From the NCBI GenBank assembly GCA_020050895.1, contig JAGVJW010000024.1, positions 1-7,167 on the forward strand: a stretch of DNA of 7,167 nucleotides. The letters run 5' to 3'. A program made the position numbers and the translations under genes. This stretch comes from a bacterium. Its GTDB lineage: Bacteria > Bacteroidota > Ignavibacteria > Kapaibacteriales > Kapaibacteriaceae. Under the pieces are notes generated by a model, which was given only the letters and a program-made list of their open reading frames with translations, was not told the DNA's origin and made no database searches. Of this stretch, positions 1-6,694 are shown piece after piece; position 1 is the first letter of the stretch; every line of letters begins with the position of its first letter.

Positions 1-469
1 CATCAGAGTATGCTAAAACATAGAGGTCCTGGAAGTTTGGAGCTGAAACCTGACCTTGAATGACTCCTGAATCAAGTACAGGACCCGTAGAAAATATTAT
101 GGTAGTCGCCGACGGCGGAGAATTACCTCTCAGGTCCTTCCATTCTGTTCCGAGCGTTATTGCGTACGTTGTATTGGGCAGAAGATCTTCTTCGAAGGTA
201 ATTGCAATTTCGTCGCCGTAATACGAAGTTGAAAAGCGTGCAGCAGGTTGTATCGAAATTGCATTACGGATGGAACGATCAACGTAATCGTCGAATTCAA
301 AATCAAACGTTTGATCGGTAACATTGGTTGAGCGATTTGGTGGCTCAGTCCTCACGAGGCTGGCCGGTGTCTTGTCCGGCGGACCTCCTCCGGGAGCCAA
401 TCTGTTTGCACAAGAAAGGACTAACAAGGACGAGAATATTATTGCGACACTCCATGCGCTGTTATGCAT
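1..469 (-). CDS. SbsA Ig-like domain lipoprotein (5' part; 3' end beyond window)
   Basis: This is the N-terminal 156 residues of an exported lipoprotein; the rest lies left of the window. The ATG at 469 is forced, because an in-frame TAG lies four codons upstream (479-481) with no other start between. Residues 1-19 form a hydrophobic signal peptide ending in LVLSC, a lipobox with the lipidated cysteine at C20. The n-region (MHNSAW) has no Lys or Arg, which is unusual. A Gly/Pro-rich stretch (APGGGPPDKTP, residues 25-35) follows. Residues about 36-128 resemble a bacterial Ig-like domain of the SbsA/Big_5 type: PPNRSTNV, the acidic FEFDDYVD, LPNTTYAITL and a closing IIFSTGP. From about residue 135 (GVIQGQV) a second beta-rich region begins. 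Such proteins are common in Bacteroidota and probably sit on the outer membrane; their exact role is unknown. The gene is divergent from the yihY-like gene. The family call is fairly sure, the function is not. Confidence 0.82.
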   Translation of the reverse strand, partial: MHNSAWSVAIIFSSLLVLSCANRLAPGGGPPDKTPASLVRTEPPNRSTNVTDQTFDFEFDDYVDRSIRNAISIQPAARFSTSYYGDEIAITFEEDLLPNTTYAITLGTEWKDLRGNSPPSATTIIFSTGPVLDSGVIQGQVSAPNFQDLYVLAYSD

Positions 470-473
470 TAGA

Positions 474-481
474 CAAAACTA
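474..481 (-). promoter_or_regulatory. Possible -7 element (TAGTTTTG) for the lipoprotein gene
   Basis: On the minus strand TAGTTTTG matches TAnnTTTG exactly and overlaps the opposed plus-strand match by two bases (480-481). Only four bases (TCTA) separate it from ATG 469, so transcription would begin at or next to the start codon and give a leaderless or nearly leaderless mRNA. No clear -33 element is visible. Confidence 0.33.
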
Positions 482-487
482 GCTTTG
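480..487 (+). promoter_or_regulatory. Possible -7 element (TAGCTTTG) for the yihY-like gene
   Basis: TAGCTTTG matches the Bacteroidota -7 consensus TAnnTTTG exactly and ends 25 bp before ATG 513, so a short leader would result. No convincing -33 TTTG is seen at the usual spacing. A single 8-bp match in short AT-rich DNA can be chance. The organism's use of this consensus is inferred. Confidence 0.35.
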
Positions 488-502
488 AAACACAAAGCTT
501 TG
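481..502. repeat. AGCTTTG direct/inverted repeat cluster, possible operator
   Basis: AGCTTTG occurs at 481-487 and again at 496-502 in the same orientation, 15 bp apart. The second copy is part of the perfect 10-bp palindrome CAAAGCTTTG (493-502). Copies 481-487 and 493-499 also form a 7-bp inverted repeat around AAACA. The cluster lies between the divergent starts and could be an operator or a leader hairpin of the yihY-like mRNA. Confidence 0.5.
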
Positions 503-512
503 CGAAAGAACC

Positions 513-1424
513 ATGAATACGACAAGTAATAAATCGGACGTTTCATTGTTAAATCAGTTGCCGACGTGGGCTAGGCGTACCTGGAATATTATCTATGAAT
601 TTGTCGACATCACGGATCGTCGGCACATATTTCTTCTTTCAGCAGGAATTGCATTTAATCAGTTGCTGTGCATGATACCGCTTACGTTGCTTGTGCTCTC
701 AATCGTTAGCGGCTTTGTTCACGAAATGCATGCCAGGGAGGCGTTGCGATCGATCTTGATACAAATTCTTCCCCAAAATATCGAAGCTACTTCCACCATT
801 CCATCCGTCCTTGCAGAACTCAATGCAGTATACACCTATCGGACCGTGGCTGGATGGATATCGGGCTTTGCGCTGATATGGACGGCATCGGCACTCTTCA
901 GCTCCCTGCGTACAGGCCTGAATGCGATTTTCCATACACCCGACACAAAATTTTTTGTTTGGTATAAACTGAAAGATATCGGACTTACAATTGTGGCAGC
1001 GTTGCTAATTTTAATTACAACAGCACTCAGTCCGTTGCTCACTATCGTCGAAGACATTGGCAAATCAGTTTTTGGTATAACAAACTCCGTCTACTTCTAC
1101 GGATTTACAGCTCAAGCCGTCAGCCTCATTTCGACTTCTGTTCTGTTCTTCGTTCTCTACCGCGTGGTACCCAGCGGAAAGCTTCCATGGCAAATCGTTG
1201 TTATGAGTTCCCTTTTTGCAGTTGGACTTTGGGAGGGGGCTCGTATTCTCTTTTCGTGGTACGTTAACGCATCCACCACACTTTCCCGATTCTATGGCGG
1301 TTACGTCACTCTTGCATCATTAGCTCTGTGGTTCTATTATTCAGCATTTATCTTTCTTCTATCTGCAGAGCTATCACAATTTATTTATGTGAAAAGAACA
1401 GAGCATCATTCTCCGACAGCATAA
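513..1424 (+). CDS. YihY/BrkB family inner-membrane protein
   Basis: This 303-residue polytopic membrane protein belongs to the YihY/BrkB family, once misnamed ribonuclease BN; its length is close to that of E. coli YihY. Hydrophobic segments lie at about residues 38-68, 112-136, 155-178, 193-217, 225-249 and 263-291, giving six likely helices. Family features visible are the first helix (SAGIAFNQLLCMIPL, 43-57), the ALIWTASALFSSLRTGLNAIF stretch near 120-140, the RVVPSGKLPW loop (217-226), and the C-terminal YGGYVTLASLALWFYYSAF followed by SAELSQF (261-290). The molecular function of the family is unsettled; transporter or envelope roles have been proposed. The start is ATG 513; the upstream GAAAGAA is at best a weak ribosome site. 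The gene stands alone on its strand, divergent from the lipoprotein gene and convergent with the exonuclease gene. No active-site residues can be named. Confidence 0.9.
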   Translation: MNTTSNKSDVSLLNQLPTWARRTWNIIYEFVDITDRRHIFLLSAGIAFNQLLCMIPLTLLVLSIVSGFVHEMHAREALRSILIQILPQNIEATSTIPSVLAELNAVYTYRTVAGWISGFALIWTASALFSSLRTGLNAIFHTPDTKFFVWYKLKDIGLTIVAALLILITTALSPLLTIVEDIGKSVFGITNSVYFYGFTAQAVSLISTSVLFFVLYRVVPSGKLPWQIVVMSSLFAVGLWEGARILFSWYVNASTTLSRFYGGYVTLASLALWFYYSAFIFLLSAELSQFIYVKRTEHHSPTA

Positions 1425-1485
1425 ACAATTTGTAAAACAGTGAATGGCATAAACAACATCTTCACAAATAAGCAACATTTAGTAT

Positions 1486-2211
1486 CTACCACTTCAACAC
1501 CGCGCTCCATTTCAGGAACAATTCCCACGTAGCTTGTACATCGCGCAGACAGTATTCCGCAATAACATCAATTTCACCGGCAGCGAACAATGACTGAACT
1601 TTTGAGCCATCGACGCCAGCGGATTTAGGCGAAGTAATACCGAATGCCTTTGCATAGAAGTCGAAATTGAATTTTCGCAGTGGTCCAGATGATGCACCGG
1701 AGTAAAACGTGAGTTTGTCGAGCAGATCGGTATGGCCCGAATAATTATAGCGTGTGCCATCCATTAGGTTACGTTGAGGCCGAATACCCAGCAAGGCGCT
1801 ACGTAACATCAGCCATGGAGCATCAAAATTTCGACCATTGAATGTTACAAGGTGTATTCCGGGATTTGCCGTTAGTAGCTTCCAAAAATTCTGAATCATA
1901 ACGTGCTCTGAACTCCGATGACATTTCGCTCCGGAAGCTAGTACCGATTCCACCACGTTGTCTTCGTCACTCATACCCTCGTCGAGAGCGTATGCGGCAT
2001 TGCGTGTCTGCCACTCATTGTCTGCACCCTTGGTTACCAGGCACATTCCAATACATACAATCTTCCCTGTTAATGGACTTAGAGCCAGCTCATGAATTTT
2101 TTGGATACGTTCCTCATCGGTCGAGGCGTAGCGTAATAAATACTCCTGTTGCGATTCATCAAATGAATTAAAATCAACGCCAATTGTCTCGAGGTCAAAT
2201 ACTAAATACAT
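1486..2211 (-). CDS. PolB-like DEDDy 3'-5' exonuclease
   Basis: This 241-residue cytoplasmic protein has an RNase H-like exonuclease fold, of the predicted PolB-like 3'-5' exonuclease family (PF10108 type). Motif I is FDLETIG at 5-11, with metal ligands D6 and E8. Motif II is LVTFNGRNFDAPWL at 121-134, with D130. Motif III is YCLRD at 220-224, with the tyrosine and aspartate of the DEDDy subclass. The HTDLLD segment (160-165) and the GVDGSKV region (199-205) are also typical of this family. All catalytic positions are present, so the enzyme is probably active on single-stranded 3' ends of DNA or possibly RNA. It lacks a polymerase domain, so it is a stand-alone exonuclease. ATG 2211 lies 7 bp after the stop of the upstream DUF2723 gene, which suggests cotranscription and perhaps translational coupling. 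It is last in the minus-strand run and ends 61 bp from the convergent yihY-like gene. Confidence 0.9.
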   Translation of the reverse strand: MYLVFDLETIGVDFNSFDESQQEYLLRYASTDEERIQKIHELALSPLTGKIVCIGMCLVTKGADNEWQTRNAAYALDEGMSDEDNVVESVLASGAKCHRSSEHVMIQNFWKLLTANPGIHLVTFNGRNFDAPWLMLRSALLGIRPQRNLMDGTRYNYSGHTDLLDKLTFYSGASSGPLRKFNFDFYAKAFGITSPKSAGVDGSKVQSLFAAGEIDVIAEYCLRDVQATWELFLKWSAVLKW

Positions 2212-2218
2212 TTACAAC

Positions 2219-4054
2219 TCAGAAATTATCATTCATCATTCTAAGCACCCTGCTCTTCGGGTCCAATTCAACAACGTACTGCCGAATCTTCCAATACTCG
2301 GCGGTATCCTTCCGCTGTTCTAAAGTAAACATTGCATCGTTATACAGCGCTGATAGAACGGTTTGCGTTAGAGCAGAGTCGAGGCGACTTGTGCGGCCAT
2401 TGAGACTTGATGTGACTTCACGGAGGTAATCCAATTGCGTCTTGGGCAGTAATGATGTGTCCTTTGTAAGCCGTACTAAAGGTCCAACAGGCACGGCCCT
2501 ATATCCCACTGCAAAACCTGGTTCCTCACGAAATAATTCTGGTGTTATGTAAACCGGACGCGTCGGGTTTGCTTCAACAATAGCGTTCAGCACATCAACA
2601 AAACGGCGCTGGATCTCCACTGTATTGCGTTTTTGAGACATGAATGCATCGTTATCGTATTCGAATGAACGAAGCCAGGGCATGTATGAATCAACCGCTG
2701 GCTGAGCCCCCTTCATCACATCGGGGTACATTTGGGTAAGGTAGGGGGCGTACCAGGTGCGGCGCAGCAGCTCTTTATCGATAATTGCTGCATCTGTTCT
2801 ATAGTGCTCCACCGTTTGCAAATACCATGCAGCAGAGCACAAGTAATCCCACTGACGTGTAATGATGATTGCATTCGGACCTGCATTTAAAAACGCCCAT
2901 CGTGTATATGCATCCACGGCATAATGCTCCGAATAATCCATACCCTGAAAATGAAGCATAAATGCGACGATGGGAAATAAGGCAATTGAATACTGAGTCA
3001 ATTTTCTCAGTCTGTTTGCCAGCCATGAAATGCCTACTCCAAAGAACAGTGTGAAAATCGCTATAGTCGGCAGGAAGTAGGACTCGATATCGGGAATTGC
3101 GTATCCGAGCGAAATACCAAGGTTACCAATGCACAGCGCCAATAATGCATACCCAATTGAGCGCGTCTTAGCGAACACAAATCCGGTGCCAACGAAGATT
3201 GCAATCCAGCCAACCCACAGGAAATCTCTGGAAATAACAGTAATAAAGAGCGCTACATTCTCACGAAACGCCTTTGCATCGCTGAATATCCAAACACCGA
3301 ATTGCGTCCCCTTGACATGGTAAATAAACTCCGCAAATCCCCGATGAACCATTCCCCAATTAATTGGAGGAAGCTGTGCGCTGCGCAAAGGAAGCAATGC
3401 ATACAAAGTTGGACCTGCAATCATGGGTACAATCAACCAAAGCAGTGCTTTCTTTCTGGCGATAATTCCGTTAGTAGCACCCCACCACATCCAAATCACA
3501 CCGGGTAGCAAGAATACAGACGACACATGGTTTGCAAGCATGAAGCCAAACAACAAGCCGGCAAGGATTGAGTTAACGATTATCCTTTCTTTGTTAGAAT
3601 ACAGGAGTAATAAAAAATGCAACAAACTAACAAAGAGTAACAGGTTCAGAGAATACACTTCGACGGCAGTGCTTTGGGACCATACCGTTGCACCAACGCT
3701 GAACAATGCAGCAGCATACACCGCTCCCAATAATGCTGTATGTTCATTAATCGACGGTATTGAAAGCAGAACAATGCGTCGCACTACCGGCACCATAAGA
3801 GCCGCCGCAGCCGCCGTGTAAATAGCAACCAGAATGTTAAGACCTTCCACTGCAGAAAACCACGGGATGAATGTCCAAACATGTCCGATCAGCGTAAACA
3901 ATGGATACCCGGTTGGGTGTGCAACACCCCACGTTTTGCATGCTGCAGCCAGTTCACCAACATCGGTATAGAAAAGTCCGGGTGCCTGCGTGAGAACGTA
4001 AATAGTGAGAGTTGCAATGCCAACAATGAGTGAAAGGCGGAGTGTGGCCGACAT
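2219..4054 (-). CDS. DUF2723 membrane protein, putative GT-C (O-mannosyltransferase-like) glycosyltransferase
   Basis: This is a 611-residue multi-spanning membrane protein with a DUF2723 N-terminal domain, the family that includes eukaryotic TMEM260. It probably transfers sugar from a polyprenyl-linked donor outside the cytoplasmic membrane. After the first helix (about 7-25) comes the signature loop TDVGELAAACKTWGVAHPTGYPLF (residues 30-53). D31 and E34 are candidate catalytic or metal-binding residues, and H46-P47 are the conserved HP pair. Many hydrophobic helices follow (about 70-365), including an SYFLPT motif (325-330). The last 240 or so residues are mostly soluble, with ITRQWDYLCSAAWYLQ at 398-413 and VYITPEL near 501-507, and probably face the periplasm. 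Start ATG 4054 has no Shine-Dalgarno sequence. The 85-bp gap from the Wzi-like gene holds TAATTTTT (4083-4090, minus), a one-mismatch match to TAnnTTTG, so a separate promoter is possible. Donor and acceptor are unknown; family assignment is strong, activity is inferred. Confidence 0.87.
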   Translation of the reverse strand: MSATLRLSLIVGIATLTIYVLTQAPGLFYTDVGELAAACKTWGVAHPTGYPLFTLIGHVWTFIPWFSAVEGLNILVAIYTAAAAALMVPVVRRIVLLSIPSINEHTALLGAVYAAALFSVGATVWSQSTAVEVYSLNLLLFVSLLHFLLLLYSNKERIIVNSILAGLLFGFMLANHVSSVFLLPGVIWMWWGATNGIIARKKALLWLIVPMIAGPTLYALLPLRSAQLPPINWGMVHRGFAEFIYHVKGTQFGVWIFSDAKAFRENVALFITVISRDFLWVGWIAIFVGTGFVFAKTRSIGYALLALCIGNLGISLGYAIPDIESYFLPTIAIFTLFFGVGISWLANRLRKLTQYSIALFPIVAFMLHFQGMDYSEHYAVDAYTRWAFLNAGPNAIIITRQWDYLCSAAWYLQTVEHYRTDAAIIDKELLRRTWYAPYLTQMYPDVMKGAQPAVDSYMPWLRSFEYDNDAFMSQKRNTVEIQRRFVDVLNAIVEANPTRPVYITPELFREEPGFAVGYRAVPVGPLVRLTKDTSLLPKTQLDYLREVTSSLNGRTSRLDSALTQTVLSALYNDAMFTLEQRKDTAEYWKIRQYVVELDPKSRVLRMMNDNF

Positions 4055-4139
4055 CAGTGTGCTACGTATTGGTGAATCATTGAAAAATTACAGATTTGAT
4101 TACTGCTGAGTATTCAGAGACGTATTATGTTAGCCAGGT

Positions 4140-5813
4140 TCAGTATCCGATTCGAGCTTCAATGGAACCGTACCAAAACGTGGCGGGACTATTGCCTCCA
4201 TTTCTGTTTGTATAACCAAGTTTGACATCGGTAAATACATTGGGGAACCATTCGGCGGAGAACCACAATCGTACACGCTGTTGGTAGCTAACGATACCCC
4301 GAAGAAATCTGTTTCCTTGCAAGTCATCGGCGTCTCCGCGCAGGATATCGCCCCCTACATTACCAATTGCAACCATGGATCCCGACCCAGGGAATCGGGG
4401 ATCCTCGCCCATAACGATGTTTCCGTTAGAGTCGAGAAGATTTTCACCGTGGCGCGTAAAATCCACGTCGATGCGTATAAATGTTTGCGGCTCGAACCAC
4501 GTTCTCCATTGCAGTGCAATACGATCGCTGTTTGGTTGAATATCATACCCAACTGGTGCATCGTAATTCGTATAGGATGCATTGATGCTTCGATGCGAAA
4601 ATGCAAATGGATCCATTTTCACATACTCAATGCTTGCAAGCGACCGTAAGCCTGCTTCACCATTTCCAAAAGACTGTGTAACACCAATCTGAAACGCAAA
4701 TTTGTTGTTGTTTCCGGCAGCAGATGTATCGCCAAGCGTCGAAAAACTCAGATCATCTACAACGAGAGATCCGTATGCCATTGTTCCATTCACCGGTCTT
4801 ATTGCAGCATCAATAACAAGTAGCGAGTTATCATTCGCGTTACGTTCGGCAGTGCCTAATCCTGCAGAGGTATAGAATGCCAACGGATTGAGATAGGCGA
4901 AATCGAGCCCCCTTCCCCAATAAACAATCATGTCGTTTACACCAACACTCAACCATGATGCCGGGTCGAATGCAATTCTGTGTGTGGCAATGTACTTCGA
5001 TGGGACAGCACTCCCTGCCGTGTCTGTTCCGTTTGCACTGGACTGCGTTGTAGTGAATCTGAAAGACTTGTATGGAATATCTATGAGTAGTCCATCAAGA
5101 AGGAGAGCATCGATGGAGTGGACAAAGTTGTCGATGGGAGAAAAGCCGAACTGAAGAGCTTCGCGGCCAAAGCGAATGCGAAGCCAATCGCTTTGGTATT
5201 GAATATATCCCACATACTGGTCGAAGAACGTTGTGTCTTCAGAAACAAACCTCGTTATTCGTGCCAGAGTTGGATCGGCTTCTGCAATACGACGAGATTC
5301 GCCTGCAAGGCGCATTCCATTTGACAATTCTAAAAAATAACCAAGGTGCTTTTCGAGTGAACCCAACATTCTAAACGATGGGCGTGCCAGAAAGAAAACA
5401 TCCGACGTCGTATCGTTATTTGTAATGCCAGGTCGAACCATCATTGAGAAATCTGCCTGAAATCGTGCAACGCCATCGTTCAATGCAAGGCCTCTGAATC
5501 TGCCGTTCGAAACCAACGCGAATTCCACACCTTGCGTTGGAGCCGAATTCATGTAAGCAGGTCCATAGTACTCCGTAAGGTACTTCGTAAACAAACTGAT
5601 GGTATCGAGGCTGTCGGCACTAAATGAATATATTGATTGAGGCCATACTGCCGTTTTCCCGGGAGAGGTTGTGCCGTCGACGGCGCGTAGCAATACCTGA
5701 TCCATTGAGACGCGTTCTGAACTAATATCTGCATTCTGGGCTTTAAGCACTGAAATTGCGGCAAAATTCCATAGTACCAGGAATGAGAATAGACCTATTC
5801 GCAGTGCTACCAT
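4140..5813 (-). CDS. Wzi-like capsule-assembly outer-membrane beta-barrel protein
   Basis: This 557-residue protein has a signal peptide (residues 1-25, likely cut after SVLKA) and a beta-barrel-like body resembling the capsule assembly Wzi family (PF14052 type). Family-like landmarks are LRIRFGREALQFG (211-223), ATHRI (276-280), NDMIVYWGRGLDFAYLNPLAFY (293-314), NDNSLLVIDA (327-336) and a YGSLVVDDLSF strand (347-357). Alternating polar/hydrophobic strands run to the C-terminus, which ends in an aromatic Tyr after EARIG, typical of outer-membrane barrels. E. coli Wzi is a surface lectin that helps anchor capsule; in Bacteroidota such proteins are often found without a capsule locus, and their ligand is usually unknown. 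The start ATG 5813 is supported by the signal peptide; the upstream sequence has no Shine-Dalgarno. It follows the SPOR gene by 37 bp and precedes the DUF2723 gene by 85 bp. Barrel location is confident; a role in polysaccharide handling is inferred. Confidence 0.83.
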   Translation of the reverse strand: MVALRIGLFSFLVLWNFAAISVLKAQNADISSERVSMDQVLLRAVDGTTSPGKTAVWPQSIYSFSADSLDTISLFTKYLTEYYGPAYMNSAPTQGVEFALVSNGRFRGLALNDGVARFQADFSMMVRPGITNNDTTSDVFFLARPSFRMLGSLEKHLGYFLELSNGMRLAGESRRIAEADPTLARITRFVSEDTTFFDQYVGYIQYQSDWLRIRFGREALQFGFSPIDNFVHSIDALLLDGLLIDIPYKSFRFTTTQSSANGTDTAGSAVPSKYIATHRIAFDPASWLSVGVNDMIVYWGRGLDFAYLNPLAFYTSAGLGTAERNANDNSLLVIDAAIRPVNGTMAYGSLVVDDLSFSTLGDTSAAGNNNKFAFQIGVTQSFGNGEAGLRSLASIEYVKMDPFAFSHRSINASYTNYDAPVGYDIQPNSDRIALQWRTWFEPQTFIRIDVDFTRHGENLLDSNGNIVMGEDPRFPGSGSMVAIGNVGGDILRGDADDLQGNRFLRGIVSYQQRVRLWFSAEWFPNVFTDVKLGYTNRNGGNSPATFWYGSIEARIGY

Positions 5814-5850
5814 TACTTAGTTATGGTTAGGGTACATTCTAATCACTGCA

Positions 5851-6603
5851 TTACCGTTGAACGATCGTAGGCTTACACTTACACATGTCAGAAACTGTCT
5901 TGACCTCTTTCAAAGCTTCAGCCTCCGAAACGTACTCTCCAACTTGAACAGTATACTGCGTCTTATTGCCGATTTTGGTATCGGTAAGAAATACTTTCAT
6001 CCGGCTCTTCTTAAATGTATTTATCATCTTCTGAGCTGCAGCCTTGTCTGCTGTAGCCAAAGTTGCCATAGTGTACCTGGTTGCAACTGCTTTAGTAGTA
6101 TCAGGTTTTTTTTGTGCAGCGGGAGGAGTTTGAGCTGCAGATGTAGTTGGTGGCGGAACAACAAAGGCAGCGCTAAGAGCATTATATGCTATGGGAAGCA
6201 ACTCACTCTGACCGTACTGATCGCGCATGGTTTTAAAATATGCCTTTGCTTTGACGCTATCTCGTTGTATTACCGAAGTCACGACGAGCCTAAGCAATGC
6301 ATCATCGGCCCATTCGCTTGACGAATACTGTTGAAATATCCTCTCGAGCAACGGATGAGCCTTCTTAGGATCATCAACAAGGCTGGCATGCAAGAACATG
6401 ACTGCAGGGTCATCCGGCCTATCAATCAACAAGTCCGGTAGTGCCTTTTTTGCATCGTTCATCCACCCATTAGCTATTTGCTGGATGTAGGTTTTAATGC
6501 TTGTTTGGGAAGAAAGAGGGAGGGCCGATAAAGGCAGCAGGAGGCATATCCAAGTAATGATATTGCGGAAGTATGACTGATCCGCAAAGCGAAAGAGAAG
6601 CAT
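5851..6603 (-). CDS. Exported helical-repeat protein with C-terminal SPOR domain
   Basis: This is a 250-residue exported protein. A GTG at 6645 would add 14 residues, but the ATG at 6603 gives a better signal peptide: an n-region with arginines, a hydrophobic core at about 15-30, and a cut near LSSQ (33). Residues about 38-145 are helical with TPR-like spacing (ANGWMNDAKKALPDLLIDRP, then a second repeat around ERIFQQYSSSEWADDALLRL). A Pro/Ala/Thr-rich linker spans 149-172. Residues about 176-250 form a SPOR-like domain, clearest in its second half (TQYTVQVGEYVSEAEALKEV, 215-234). SPOR domains bind glycan strands stripped of stem peptides, often at division sites, so a periplasmic cell-wall role is likely. 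The tail ends CKCKPTIVQR, with a Cys-Lys-Cys pair. The linker is encoded over an A8 run (6106-6113). It is first in the minus-strand run and divergent from murG. SPOR assignment is good, the partner unknown. Confidence 0.82.
   Translation of the reverse strand: MLLFRFADQSYFRNIITWICLLLPLSALPLSSQTSIKTYIQQIANGWMNDAKKALPDLLIDRPDDPAVMFLHASLVDDPKKAHPLLERIFQQYSSSEWADDALLRLVVTSVIQRDSVKAKAYFKTMRDQYGQSELLPIAYNALSAAFVVPPPTTSAAQTPPAAQKKPDTTKAVATRYTMATLATADKAAAQKMINTFKKSRMKVFLTDTKIGNKTQYTVQVGEYVSEAEALKEVKTVSDMCKCKPTIVQR
6106..6113 (-). other. A8 slippery tract in the SPOR gene linker
   Basis: Read on the minus strand, the codons are GCA CAA AAA AAA CCT GAT, an in-frame A-AAA-AAA slippery heptamer. A -1 ribosomal shift, or an extra A in the RNA, would read ACC then TGA (6101-6103) and end the protein just before the SPOR domain. 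The sequence is seen directly; its use is unproven. Confidence 0.4.
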
Positions 6604-6654
6604 TATCAATGACGGTACATGGTTTATGAATGGGTAAAAATACACTAAACGGCA

Positions 6655-6662
6655 TACTTTTG
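6655..6662 (+). promoter_or_regulatory. Possible -7 element (TACTTTTG) for murG
   Basis: TACTTTTG matches the Bacteroidota -7 consensus TAnnTTTG exactly. It would place a transcription start near 6667-6669, about 27 bases before the TTG start at 6695. This agrees with the forced downstream start codon. No clear -33 TTTG lies at the usual spacing, so support is modest. Confidence 0.35.
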
Positions 6663-6694
6663 GCTGAAGCGTTGATTTTAGCCACGAACGGAAA

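Noticed and set aside
328..516. Plus-strand open frame of 62 codons overlapping the yihY-like start
   Set aside because: It is antisense to the lipoprotein signal peptide and Ig-like domain, which are convincing, and it has no domain of its own.
1425..1485. Possible terminator between the convergent yihY-like and exonuclease genes
   Set aside because: Only a 5-bp stem (GTGAA 1440-1444 with TTCAC 1461-1465) around a 16-base loop is visible, with no GC-rich stem or T-run, so I do not call it.
3423..3821. Plus-strand open frame of 132 codons within the DUF2723 gene
   Set aside because: It is antisense to hydrophobic helices of a clear family member; the low-stop region follows from the codon use of that gene.
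4281..4649. Plus-strand open frame of 122 codons within the Wzi-like gene
   Set aside because: It is opposite a coherent beta-barrel coding frame and shows no recognisable protein features.
5857..6321. Plus-strand open frame of 154 codons antisense to the SPOR gene
   Set aside because: Its translation is Cys- and Ser-rich with no recognisable domain. It lies wholly opposite a gene with a signal peptide and a SPOR domain, so it is a shadow frame.
6635..6642. TATTTTTA on the minus strand as a promoter for the SPOR gene
   Set aside because: It lacks the final G of TAnnTTTG and has no -33 partner in this AT-rich gap; it is too weak to list as a feature.
6604..6645. GTG start at 6645 for the SPOR gene
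   Set aside because: It is in frame, but it adds 14 residues ahead of the signal peptide, giving an overlong n-region. ATG 6603 fits better.
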